Below are positions 1 to 7,442 of a stretch of 32,504 nt of DNA, in pieces (positions within the stretch are counted from its first letter, which is position 1; each line of letters starts with the position of its first letter). The translations under genes were made by a program, and so were the position numbers. The DNA lies in NCBI GenBank assembly GCA_903924075.1, contig CAIYAG010000438.1, positions 1-32,504 on the forward strand, in the 5' to 3' direction. The stretch is from an uncultured Bacteroidota bacterium. GTDB lineage: Bacteria; Bacteroidota; Bacteroidia; Chitinophagales; Chitinophagaceae. The notes beneath the pieces were generated by a model that was not told where the DNA came from, did no database searches, and saw nothing but the letters and a program-made list of their open reading frames with translations.

Positions 1-18
1 GTGAAGAGTGAAGAACGG
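1..18 (+). repeat. Heptamer repeat tract, left copy (AGTGAAG units)
   Basis: The first 18 bases, GTGAAGAGTGAAGAACGG, are two AGTGAAG-type units plus AACGG. They are the exact reverse complement of bases 146-163. The tract may continue to the left of the window. It probably lies in the 3' untranslated region of a plus-strand gene just outside, because a plus-direction terminator follows at 51-73. Confidence 0.7.
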
Positions 19-50
19 ATATTTATTTGTATATCGACAACAATTTTTTT

Positions 51-73
51 AAACCTAGGCAATGCCTAGGTTT
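51..73 (+). terminator. Intrinsic terminator, plus direction
   Basis: A perfect 10-bp stem (AAACCTAGGC / GCCTAGGTTT) with a 3-base loop is followed on the plus strand by TTTTTCTTTT, counting the stem's last three Ts. In the other direction the stem is followed by A-rich sequence, so it should serve a plus-strand gene that ends left of the window. Confidence 0.7.
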
Positions 74-102
74 TTCTTTTAGATGATGTTTACTGCATAA
101 AA

Positions 103-123
103 AACCTTGGCATAGCCAAGGTT
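103..123 (-). terminator. Intrinsic terminator for the tsaE-ald-small membrane protein run
   Basis: A 9-bp stem (AACCTTGGC / GCCAAGGTT) with a 3-base loop is followed by a run of Ts on the minus strand. It lies about 60 bases past the stop codon at 182. Its arms are almost the same as those of the hairpin at 51-73, with one base pair changed on both sides. Confidence 0.75.
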
Positions 124-150
124 AAATCCTTTAGACAATGACCGTCCGTT

Positions 151-178
151 CTTCACTCTTCACTCTTCACTCTTCACT
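151..178 (-). repeat. Heptamer tandem repeat (AGTGAAG)4
   Basis: Four exact tandem copies of CTTCACT on the plus strand, read as AGTGAAG on the minus strand. The tract begins three bases past the stop codon of the minus-strand gene at 182-577 and precedes that gene's terminator hairpin. The last copy runs into AACGG, as at the window's left end. Confidence 0.9.
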
Positions 179-181
179 TTC

Positions 182-577
182 TCAAACGTTGTCCACCCGC
201 TTCAATAAATTCTTTTCAAGCTCCCGCACTTTCGGCGCAGTATAATATTCATAGGTAAAATTGCCACTTTCTTTTTCTTCAGTAGAAGGCGTATCTTCTT
301 TTTTCTGCCATCCCATCAGAATATATATAGCTCTAGTTTTTTCAGTTTGTTCGCTCGAATGGACTCCTAAATAATCAGAACCCCATTTGCCAAATAGCCA
401 AACCTTGTGCTCTGCTTTATACACTACAACCCCATCCTTATTTCGGTGTGATTTGATGCGGAAATGGATCTTGCTTTTCCGATAAAAAAAATAACCAAAA
501 GAAACAACGATCACCAATACCCCTATTAAGTTTTGGTTATTCAAAAAACTATTTACTCCAGAATAGACATCGATCAT
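182..577 (-). CDS. Small single-pass membrane protein, unknown function
   Basis: A 131-residue protein I do not recognise as a named family. One hydrophobic segment (about residues 17-32, LIGVLVIVVSFGYFFY) is followed by a basic stretch (RKSKIHFRIKSHRNK), so the chain should cross the inner membrane once with the bulk in the cytoplasm. The middle has short strand-like segments (VVVYKAEHKVWLFGKW); the C-terminus is charged and probably helical. It starts 17 bases downstream of the ald stop and ends just before a heptamer repeat and a terminator, so it is probably the last gene of a tsaE-ald transcription unit. Nothing ties it functionally to alanine metabolism except position. Confidence 0.6.
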   Translation of the reverse strand: MIDVYSGVNSFLNNQNLIGVLVIVVSFGYFFYRKSKIHFRIKSHRNKDGVVVYKAEHKVWLFGKWGSDYLGVHSSEQTEKTRAIYILMGWQKKEDTPSTEEKESGNFTYEYYTAPKVRELEKNLLKRVDNV

Positions 578-594
578 AATAATAGTTTAATGGA

Positions 595-1809
595 TTATCT
601 CCGACTTGCTATTAGCAAATTCAAATCAGTGAATTTTAAATCAAATTTCTGGCTAATATAAATATCTGTAAGTGCGCCCTTGAACAAGTAAATTCCTTCG
701 CGCAAATTAAAATTGTGCCATACCATTTCTTCGAGTCCGCCTTCATCACTTATTTCCAAGATCAATGGCATCAGTACGTTACTAATAGCCTGACTAGCAG
801 TTCTTGCAAAACCACTTGGAATATTTGGTACGCAATAATGGATCACACCATGCTTAACAAATGTGGGGTTTTCATGACTGGTTAGTTCGCTTGTTTCAAA
901 ACATCCACCCCTGTCAATTGCCACATCAATTATGATACTGCCCTGGCGCATTGCTGCAACCATTTCTTCAGATACAACAACTGGAGCTCTTCCAAATTCA
1001 TTGCTCAAGGCCCCTACAGCTACTTCGCAAGTTTTTAATTGTTTAGAAAGTATTTTGGGTTCAAGAACGGAGGTCCAGATCCTTTGTCCTAAATTATTTT
1101 GCAACTGTTTTAATCGGGTAACATTGTTATCAAACACTTTAACTGATGCACCAAGAGCCAAAGCATTTCTTGTTGCAAATTCGCCTACAATACCAGCTCC
1201 CACAATCACAACTTTTGTTGGCGGGATGCCACTAATACCTCCCAGCAAAACGCCCTTTCCTTTATTAAAACTGCTTAAATATTGACCCGCAATCAGCATT
1301 ACCGCACTACCTGCTATTTCACTCATACTTCGCACGATCGGATAATTGCCACTATCGTCTTTAAAATTTTCGAAACGTAAAGCAGTGATCCTTTTAGACA
1401 TCATAACTTCGATATGATGTTTCTTGAGTGCCGATAAATGGATCGGGGAAATAATGGTTTGATTCATTTGCAAAAAAGGGAGGTCCTCTTCTACAGGTGG
1501 CGCACTCTTTACTAGAATCGGAGATTTATAGACCTCTGCTTTATCATACACAATTTTTGCGCCAGCTTCTGCATAATCTTGATCAGAATAATTACTGCCT
1601 TCTCCGGCTTTGTGTTCCACTTCCACATGGTTTCCGTTTGCCACTAAAACACCCACTGCATCGGGTGTTAGCGCAATTCTGTTTTCCTGAAAAGCGATTT
1701 CGCGTGGTATACCAATGAATAATTTCTCTCCCTGGGGTTTAATATCCAATGTCTCTTCCATGGTTTCGAATTGGAAAGATGCACTGATAGACGGTTTGGA
1801 TGTAGCCAT
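595..1809 (-). CDS. ald: Alanine dehydrogenase
   Basis: A 404-residue protein of the alanine dehydrogenase / pyridine nucleotide transhydrogenase alpha family. Alanine dehydrogenase reversibly converts L-alanine, NAD+ and water to pyruvate, ammonia and NADH in the cytoplasm. The N-terminal domain opens with GIPREIAFQENRIALTP (about residues 33-49), the usual substrate-domain signature. The Rossmann fold is plain at about residues 199-228 (VVIVGAGIVGEFATRNALALG, then VFDNN with the NAD-selecting acidic residue). There is a leading tail of about 30 residues before the conserved start, seen in Bacteroidota versions. There is no transmembrane or beta-subunit gene next door, which argues against a membrane transhydrogenase subunit. 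It lies 94 bases downstream of tsaE on the same strand. The name is secure at family level; the substrate is inferred. Confidence 0.88.
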   Translation of the reverse strand: MATSKPSISASFQFETMEETLDIKPQGEKLFIGIPREIAFQENRIALTPDAVGVLVANGNHVEVEHKAGEGSNYSDQDYAEAGAKIVYDKAEVYKSPILVKSAPPVEEDLPFLQMNQTIISPIHLSALKKHHIEVMMSKRITALRFENFKDDSGNYPIVRSMSEIAGSAVMLIAGQYLSSFNKGKGVLLGGISGIPPTKVVIVGAGIVGEFATRNALALGASVKVFDNNVTRLKQLQNNLGQRIWTSVLEPKILSKQLKTCEVAVGALSNEFGRAPVVVSEEMVAAMRQGSIIIDVAIDRGGCFETSELTSHENPTFVKHGVIHYCVPNIPSGFARTASQAISNVLMPLILEISDEGGLEEMVWHNFNLREGIYLFKGALTDIYISQKFDLKFTDLNLLIASRR

Positions 1810-1903
1810 TTTCTATTGGTTAATAAAGAGGTGATAGATTCATCTCTATAAAATTAATTGATTTGAAGCATACTTAACTTTCTTTAAAACTGCCTAGATT
1901 GGA

Positions 1904-2326
1904 TCATTCCTCAGGACGTTCGGTATAGATCCTGCGCATTTTTTCATCCAGAATTTCCATAAAAACTTCAAATGGTTTTTCTGGCAATAATCCTGCAGCC
2001 TTTTCAGGCCATTCTATCAAACACAAATTCCCAGAATGTATCGCATCTTCAATGCCAGCCTGAATGGCTTCTTCCTCGTCTTTTAATCGATACCAATCCA
2101 TATGGTAAATGGTACCTGCAATGGCACTTTCATATTCATTGATGAGTGAGAAAGTAGGACTACTTACGGTATCCTTCACTTCTAGCACCTCACAGAGCGC
2201 ATGAATAAAACTTGTCTTTCCAGTTCCCATGCTGGCATGAAAGATCCATACTTTATGCCCTTTGCTCTCCTTCCATAAGGCTTTTGCTACTGCTTTGATT
2301 TGTGGCAGCTCATATATTGCATCCAT
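1904..2326 (-). CDS. tsaE: tRNA threonylcarbamoyladenosine biosynthesis ATPase TsaE
   Basis: TsaE is the small P-loop ATPase that works with TsaB and TsaD to make N6-threonylcarbamoyladenosine at position 37 of ANN-decoding tRNAs. From the ATG at 2326 the protein has 140 residues, normal for the family. It shows a Walker A loop (SMGTGKTSF, about residues 32-40), then SSPTFSLINEY, the DWYRL motif and LIEWPEK, all typical TsaE blocks. A frame-extending TTG at 2347 is possible, but the ATG at 2326 is preferred: the family usually starts near there, and a promoter box lies four bases upstream of it. tsaB and tsaD are not in the window. Confidence 0.93.
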   Translation of the reverse strand: MDAIYELPQIKAVAKALWKESKGHKVWIFHASMGTGKTSFIHALCEVLEVKDTVSSPTFSLINEYESAIAGTIYHMDWYRLKDEEEAIQAGIEDAIHSGNLCLIEWPEKAAGLLPEKPFEVFMEILDEKMRRIYTERPEE

Positions 2327-2330
2327 TCTG

Positions 2331-2338
2331 CAAAGATA
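2331..2338 (-). promoter_or_regulatory. Bacteroidota -7 box for tsaE
   Basis: The minus strand reads TATCTTTG followed by CAGA and then the tsaE ATG. This fits the Bacteroidota -7 consensus TAnnTTTG. No clear TTTG is seen about 19-21 bases further up. If the box sits at -7, the transcript has a leader of about one base. Confidence 0.5.
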
Positions 2339-2442
2339 TAGAACCAATTGAAAAGCAGTCCCAGTCTATATTTCTTTCATTTTTGACACCATGATGTAAA
2401 AATATTATCCCTTTTTCGAAAGCTGCCCCCTTTAGCAAGTTG

Positions 2443-2450
2443 TAACTTTG
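2443..2450 (+). promoter_or_regulatory. Bacteroidota -7 box for the copper ATPase gene
   Basis: TAACTTTG matches TAnnTTTG and is followed by C, as often seen in this phylum. It lies 40 bases before the ATG at 2491. A -33 TTTG is not evident. Confidence 0.5.
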
Positions 2451-2490
2451 CAGGAATCAATGGCAATTCTAATTGCAAAAAAAGGCTTAC

Positions 2491-4617
2491 ATGGAAAAAG
2501 TGAATTGGAAAGTAGAAGGAATGAGTTGCACAAACTGTGCGCTTACAGTGAACAAATTCCTTACAGAAAAAGGTATGAAAGAGGTGAAAGTAAATTTCAT
2601 CGGCGGTGATGTGAGCTTTGAAATGATAGAAGAAACTTCTAAGGCAGATCTGGCAAGGGGTATTGAAGGATTGGGCTACCATGTTGAAACTGGGGAAGCT
2701 TCAGATACTAATAGATCAAAAAAACTTTTCAAAAACCACTTGCAAAGATTTACGTTCTGTATCATTTTTACTTTACCCCTGATGTTACATATGATTCCGG
2801 GTGTACATATTCATTTTTTAATGGACCCCTTTGTACAACTCGGCTTAACCATTCCTGTATTTATCGTTGGGATGGATTTTTTTGGGCGTAGCGCTATACA
2901 TAGTTTATGGAAAGGGATCCCAAACATGAATGTATTGATCGCCCTGGGTTCTGTTGCAGCATTTGGATATAGCTTATATGGAACATTGATTGGAGATGCA
3001 CAACATTACCTTTTTTATGAAACTGCAGCAACCATTATCACATTGGTTTTCTTGGGTAATTGGCTGGAAGATAAATCTGTTGAAACTACACAACAAGCAC
3101 TTAAGAAATTAGCTGTTTCACAAAAATCGATGGCCAATATGATCGCTTATGATGATCAGCACCAGGAACATATTTTTCCTGTGGAAAGCAAAACATTAAA
3201 AGTTGGTGATTTAGTATTGATTAATTCTGGCGAACCTGTACCAATGGATTGCAAAATTTTATGGGGTGAAGCCAGCATCAATGAATCAATTATTACTGGC
3301 GAAAGTGTTCCTGTAGAAAAGAAAATGAATGATGTTTTAATTGGCGGAAGCACTGTAGAAAAAGGAACACTCAAAGCGATCATCACAGCCGTTGGAGACA
3401 ATACTGTACTATCGAATATTTTAAAACTGGTACGAGAAGCACAAACAGAAAAACCTCCTGTGCAACAAATGGCCGATCAGATCAGTGCCATCTTTGTTCC
3501 AGTTGTGATCAGTATTGCTTTTGTTACACTACTAGCAAATTATTTTATTGGTCACCATAGTTTCAGTGAAAGTTTATTGAGAGGAATTGCAGTGTTAGTG
3601 ATCTCTTGCCCCTGTGCAATGGGCCTGGCAACACCTGCTGCCATTGCGGTTGGACTAGGCAGGGCAGCTAAAAACGGGATCCTTTTTAAGAATGCAAAAA
3701 GTCTGGAAATTTTTAAAGATATCAAGCAGGTTGTTTTTGATAAAACCGGCACATTAACCACTGGTAATTTTACGATCCAACAATTTCAATCGATCGATCA
3801 AAGCGATGAAGCTATTGCAGAATTTAAAAGAATTACCTATTCTTTAGAAAGATATTCAACACACCCCATTGCAAAATGCATTAGCAAGGAATGGAAAACA
3901 AGAGATGATATTCGCTGGGCAAAAATTGAGGAGCAAAAAGGGTTGGGTATGGTAGCCACCGATAAGTCTGGCAATACTTATTCGGCTGTATCATATAAAG
4001 CTGTTGCAGATATCAGCAAAGACCGTGCACACAACGTTTATATTACACGTAATGCTGCGATTATTGGCTGGATCGATGTGGCAGATGAGATCAGACCAGA
4101 AGCAGTTCAAGTGGTTGAAATGCTTCGAGCAAAAGGAATTCGAACCATATTATTAAGTGGAGATAAAAAAGAAAAATGTGAACAGGTTGCTACTTATTTA
4201 CATATTGATGAATGGCTGGCTGAGCAAAGTCCTGAGCAGAAACTAATTGCAATTGATCAATTCAATAAGCATGAACCAACAGCAATGATCGGAGATGGAA
4301 TAAACGACGCACCAGCACTTGCAAAAGCAACTGTTGGTATCTCATTAAGCGATGCTTCGCATATTGCAATGCAAAGTGCACAGGTAGTTCTCATGAATCA
4401 TGGTTTAAAAAATCTACCACTTGCACTGGGTCTTGGTAAACATACCTATATCACCATTAAAGAAAACCTTTTCTGGGCTTTCATTTATAATATTGTTGCG
4501 ATCCCAGTTGCTGCATTTGGATTTTTGAGCCCCACATTCGGAGCCCTCACAATGGCTTTGAGCGATGTGGTACTTGCTATTAACTCAGTTCGATTAAACT
4601 ATAAAAAAGTTATTTAA
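2491..4617 (+). CDS. copA: Cu+-type heavy-metal P1B ATPase
   Basis: An inner-membrane ATPase expected to export monovalent copper. From the ATG at 2491 it has 708 residues; a TTG six codons upstream is less likely because AAAGG sits just before the ATG. Order of parts: one N-terminal metal-binding domain with GMSCTNC (residues 10-16), membrane helices from about residue 85, actuator TGES (269-272), the metal-site CPC (373-375), phosphorylation site DKTGT (417-421), the HP motif of the nucleotide domain (H458), GDGIND (601-606), and a seventh helix with YNIVAIP. These fit the Cu+/Ag+ class (P1B-1). In the last helix the usual MxxSS reads MALSD, so one expected polar ligand is Asp. No copper sensor or chaperone gene is adjacent. 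recQ follows 12 bases later and may be co-transcribed. Confidence 0.93.
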   Translation: MEKVNWKVEGMSCTNCALTVNKFLTEKGMKEVKVNFIGGDVSFEMIEETSKADLARGIEGLGYHVETGEASDTNRSKKLFKNHLQRFTFCIIFTLPLMLHMIPGVHIHFLMDPFVQLGLTIPVFIVGMDFFGRSAIHSLWKGIPNMNVLIALGSVAAFGYSLYGTLIGDAQHYLFYETAATIITLVFLGNWLEDKSVETTQQALKKLAVSQKSMANMIAYDDQHQEHIFPVESKTLKVGDLVLINSGEPVPMDCKILWGEASINESIITGESVPVEKKMNDVLIGGSTVEKGTLKAIITAVGDNTVLSNILKLVREAQTEKPPVQQMADQISAIFVPVVISIAFVTLLANYFIGHHSFSESLLRGIAVLVISCPCAMGLATPAAIAVGLGRAAKNGILFKNAKSLEIFKDIKQVVFDKTGTLTTGNFTIQQFQSIDQSDEAIAEFKRITYSLERYSTHPIAKCISKEWKTRDDIRWAKIEEQKGLGMVATDKSGNTYSAVSYKAVADISKDRAHNVYITRNAAIIGWIDVADEIRPEAVQVVEMLRAKGIRTILLSGDKKEKCEQVATYLHIDEWLAEQSPEQKLIAIDQFNKHEPTAMIGDGINDAPALAKATVGISLSDASHIAMQSAQVVLMNHGLKNLPLALGLGKHTYITIKENLFWAFIYNIVAIPVAAFGFLSPTFGALTMALSDVVLAINSVRLNYKKVI

Positions 4618-4629
4618 ATCCATTTCTGA

Positions 4630-6540
4630 ATGTTGTTAAGCCCTCATGAAATACTAAAAAAATACTGGGGATATGATTCCTTCCGACCTATGCAGGAAGC
4701 AATTATAGATTCTGTATTAATGGGCAACGATACACTTGCACTTTTACCAACAGGCGGCGGAAAATCGATCTGCTTTCAGGTACCGGCATTGATGAAGGAG
4801 GGGGTTTGTTTGGTGATCAGTCCATTGATCGCACTCATGAAGGATCAGGTAGAGCATCTGAAAGACATGGATATTACCGTTGCAAGTATTCATAGTGGTT
4901 TGAGTTATTTTGAAGTGAAATGTATTTTACAGGACGCCATTGAAGGTGATTACCAATTTCTTTATTTATCGCCAGAAAGATTAGAGACCAAACTTTTCAA
5001 AGAACTACTTCCTTATTTAAAAGTTAGTTTGTTGGTGGTTGATGAAGCGCATTGTGTTTCTCAATGGGGATATGATTTTAGACCCTCCTACTTACGCATT
5101 GCGCAGATCCGTGAATCATTGCCAGATGTTCCAATGATCGCACTTACAGCTTCTGCAACAGTAGAAGTACAAAAAGATATTTTATTGCAACTCGAAATGC
5201 AAAAGGCAAAAACCTTTAAGCAATCTTTCGAAAAGCCCAATCTTTCCTATAGTGTTTTTAAAGTAGATAGCAAGATCAACAAGCTTTTAGAAATTTTAGA
5301 TGCCGTACCCGGTTCAAGTATTGTGTATTGCAATAATCGCAGACAAACCAAGGAATTGGCTGAGCTATTGCAATTAAACAAGATCAACGCAGATTTTTAT
5401 CACGCAGGATTAGGAGCTGAAGAAAGAACTGAGAAACAAGATGCCTGGATCCATAATGAGATTCGTGTAATGACTTGCACCAATGCCTTCGGACTAGGTA
5501 TTGATAAACCAGATGTTAGAACTGTGATTCATTTTGATGCACCCGAATGTTTAGAGAGTTATTACCAAGAAGCAGGGAGAGCAGGCAGGGATGGAAAAAA
5601 AGCATACGCAGTGTTATTGTATCATTCTACAGATTTGGAAGCTTTAGAATCCATGCCTGATAAACGATATCCGCCGATACCCCTTATTAAGAAAGTGTAC
5701 CAGGATCTTGCAAACTATTTACAGTTGCCCGTTGGCACTGGAGAAATGCAATATTTTGATTTTGACCTACAAGAATTTGTAAAGAATTTTCAACTCGATA
5801 CCTATCTTGTAAATAACACGCTCAAAATATTAGAACAAGAAGGCCATTGCCATTTATCAGAAAATCTTTTTTTGCCAGCGAGGATTCAATTCATGGTTGA
5901 TAAAGACAGCTTGTATGCATTCGAATTAAGTTATCCTGATTTGGAGCCGATTGTAAAAACACTACTTAGAACTTATCAAGGAATCTACGATAATCGAACA
6001 GCCATTTTTGAAAAGCAATTATCTCGTATTTTAAGAATGCCGAATGAAGAAGTTAAACTGCAATTAATAAAACTGCATCAATTAGGTATCATTGAGTACT
6101 TACCTCAAAAAGAAAAACCACAGATCTATTTTTTATTGAATCGCGCGCCTGCAGCATACCTGCATATTGACCAAGATCAGTACTTAAAAAGAAAAAAACA
6201 ATATCAGAAAAGGCTCGAAGCATTTTTAGATTTTATTAAAAATACCGATACCTGTAGAAGCAATATGATCACCACTTATTTTGGAGAAGTTTCCGAAAAA
6301 TATTGTGGCAATTGCGACAACTGTTTAAATAAAAAAAAGGTATCCCTCAGTTCCAACGACTTTAAATCAATTGCTGAAAAGATCAAACAACTAGCAGCTA
6401 CAGAAATTGCCATTAATGATGTGCTCTTTAAGTGCAAACCATTTAGTGAAAAAAGCATCTGGACTGTCTTAAAGTTTCTGGAATCAGAGCAGCAGATACG
6501 GATCGAAGAGAATGGAATCGTTAGCGCTTTGGTTCACTAG
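4630..6540 (+). CDS. recQ: RecQ-family ATP-dependent DNA helicase
   Basis: A 3'-5' DNA helicase of superfamily 2 for recombination and fork repair, 636 residues. The helicase core shows the RecQ motif 0 (YWGYDSFRPMQ, 12-22), Walker A (LPTGGGKS, 39-46), DEAH (138-141) with the RecQ aromatic loop (CVSQWGYDFRP), and the motif V/VI region (FGLGIDKPDVR, then QEAGRAGRDGK). Four zinc-binding cysteines at about 542, 559, 562 and 565 have the same spacing (17, 3, 3) as in E. coli RecQ, but they lie near the C-terminus. About 190 residues separate the core from the zinc site, and only about 70 follow. There is no HRDC domain. The likely neighbour relationship is read-through from the copper ATPase gene. 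Confidence 0.93.
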   Translation: MLLSPHEILKKYWGYDSFRPMQEAIIDSVLMGNDTLALLPTGGGKSICFQVPALMKEGVCLVISPLIALMKDQVEHLKDMDITVASIHSGLSYFEVKCILQDAIEGDYQFLYLSPERLETKLFKELLPYLKVSLLVVDEAHCVSQWGYDFRPSYLRIAQIRESLPDVPMIALTASATVEVQKDILLQLEMQKAKTFKQSFEKPNLSYSVFKVDSKINKLLEILDAVPGSSIVYCNNRRQTKELAELLQLNKINADFYHAGLGAEERTEKQDAWIHNEIRVMTCTNAFGLGIDKPDVRTVIHFDAPECLESYYQEAGRAGRDGKKAYAVLLYHSTDLEALESMPDKRYPPIPLIKKVYQDLANYLQLPVGTGEMQYFDFDLQEFVKNFQLDTYLVNNTLKILEQEGHCHLSENLFLPARIQFMVDKDSLYAFELSYPDLEPIVKTLLRTYQGIYDNRTAIFEKQLSRILRMPNEEVKLQLIKLHQLGIIEYLPQKEKPQIYFLLNRAPAAYLHIDQDQYLKRKKQYQKRLEAFLDFIKNTDTCRSNMITTYFGEVSEKYCGNCDNCLNKKKVSLSSNDFKSIAEKIKQLAATEIAINDVLFKCKPFSEKSIWTVLKFLESEQQIRIEENGIVSALVH

Positions 6541-6565
6541 TTATTACTTGCAATCCCAGAAAAAT

Positions 6566-6618
6566 AGCGGAACTTAGTGTTGTAAATCAACAAGCCCGAT
6601 TTACCGTTCCTGCTTTTT
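6566..6618 (+). terminator. Possible nested-stem terminator after recQ
   Basis: An outer stem (AGCGGAAC at 6566-6573 with GTTCC-T-GCT at 6606-6614, one bulged T) encloses an inner 6-bp stem (TAAATC at 6583-6588 / GATTTA at 6598-6603), and the structure runs into TTTTT. The fold is loose and is based on hand pairing only. Confidence 0.35.
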
Positions 6619-6691
6619 AACAAAAGATTGAGCCGATTAGGCGGTGAAATGAGTTTGTTTTAACTTTATTTGATATATAAATAACCCCGTT

Positions 6692-7387
6692 ATGGAAGAT
6701 AAAAAGAGTAAAATTTTGTTGTGTGAAGACGATACCAACCTAGGTATGGTTTTGAAGAATTATTTAGAATTGAACGACTATGAAGTAACGCTAGAAAGAG
6801 ATGGCAGACTGGGTTTGGCAGCATTTCAGCGTGAAAAATTTGATATCTGCTTATTGGATGTGATGATGCCAAATATGGATGGATTTAAATTGGCAGAAGA
6901 AATTCGCGATGTAGATCTGGATATCCCTTTGTTTTTCCTTAGTGCTAAAACAATGAAAGATGATATCATTCAGGGCTACAAATTGGGAGCAGATGATTAT
7001 ATCACCAAACCGTTCGACAGTGAAGTATTGCTTCTAAAGATCAAAGCAATTTTGAAGCGTAATGAAGAAGATAACCGCATTAGCGATAATATCGAATTCG
7101 ATTTGGGTCGATATCATTTCAATCCAAAATTGCGTGAATTGAAACACGACGACAGCACACAAACCCTTTCTCCTAAAGAGAACGAGTTATTGAAAATGTT
7201 AGCTGAACATAAAAACGACTTACTTCCTCGCGAAAGGGCCTTGAAAAAGATCTGGGGTAGTGATACCTATTTCAATGGTAGAAGTATGGATGTATACATC
7301 GCTAAATTGCGCAAGTACTTAAAAGATGATACCAATATCGAGATCGTAAATATCCATGGAAATGGATTTAGATTGGTAGCGCCTTAA
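6692..7387 (+). CDS. OmpR-family response regulator (RprY-like), orphan
   Basis: A 231-residue two-component regulator. The receiver domain (about residues 6-120) has the acidic pocket (CEDD, 11-14), the phosphoacceptor D56 in LLDVMMP, S84 in FFLSAK and K106 in YITKPF. A winged-helix DNA-binding domain occupies about residues 130-229, with LSPKENELLKML and the recognition-helix region RSMDVYIAKLRKYL. The receiver resembles Bacteroides RprY (ILLCEDD.NLG, KLGADDYITKPF). No histidine kinase gene is adjacent: recQ lies upstream and ruvB downstream on the opposite strand, so its partner must be elsewhere. A strong terminator follows the stop codon. Confidence 0.92.
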   Translation: MEDKKSKILLCEDDTNLGMVLKNYLELNDYEVTLERDGRLGLAAFQREKFDICLLDVMMPNMDGFKLAEEIRDVDLDIPLFFLSAKTMKDDIIQGYKLGADDYITKPFDSEVLLLKIKAILKRNEEDNRISDNIEFDLGRYHFNPKLRELKHDDSTQTLSPKENELLKMLAEHKNDLLPRERALKKIWGSDTYFNGRSMDVYIAKLRKYLKDDTNIEIVNIHGNGFRLVAP

Positions 7388-7404
7388 TAGAAATATTTTT
7401 AAAT

Positions 7405-7440
7405 AAAAAGACCTTTCAGCAAAAACTGAAAGGTCTTTTT
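7405..7440. terminator. Bidirectional terminator between the response regulator and ruvB
   Basis: A 15-bp perfect stem (AAAAAGACCTTTCAG / CTGAAAGGTCTTTTT) with a 6-base loop carries A-run and T-run flanks, so it can stop transcription in both directions. It lies in the 55 bases between two convergent stop codons (7387 and 7443). Confidence 0.9.
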
Positions 7441-7442
7441 AT

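Noticed and set aside
932-1285. A 117-codon plus-strand frame opposite ald
   Set aside because: It is a shadow of the alanine dehydrogenase gene, with no plausible promoter or family match.
1826-1846. An inverted repeat AGAGGTGA ... TCATCTCT upstream of ald
   Set aside because: It pairs well only in the strand not expected to be transcribed and has one mismatch in the leader strand.
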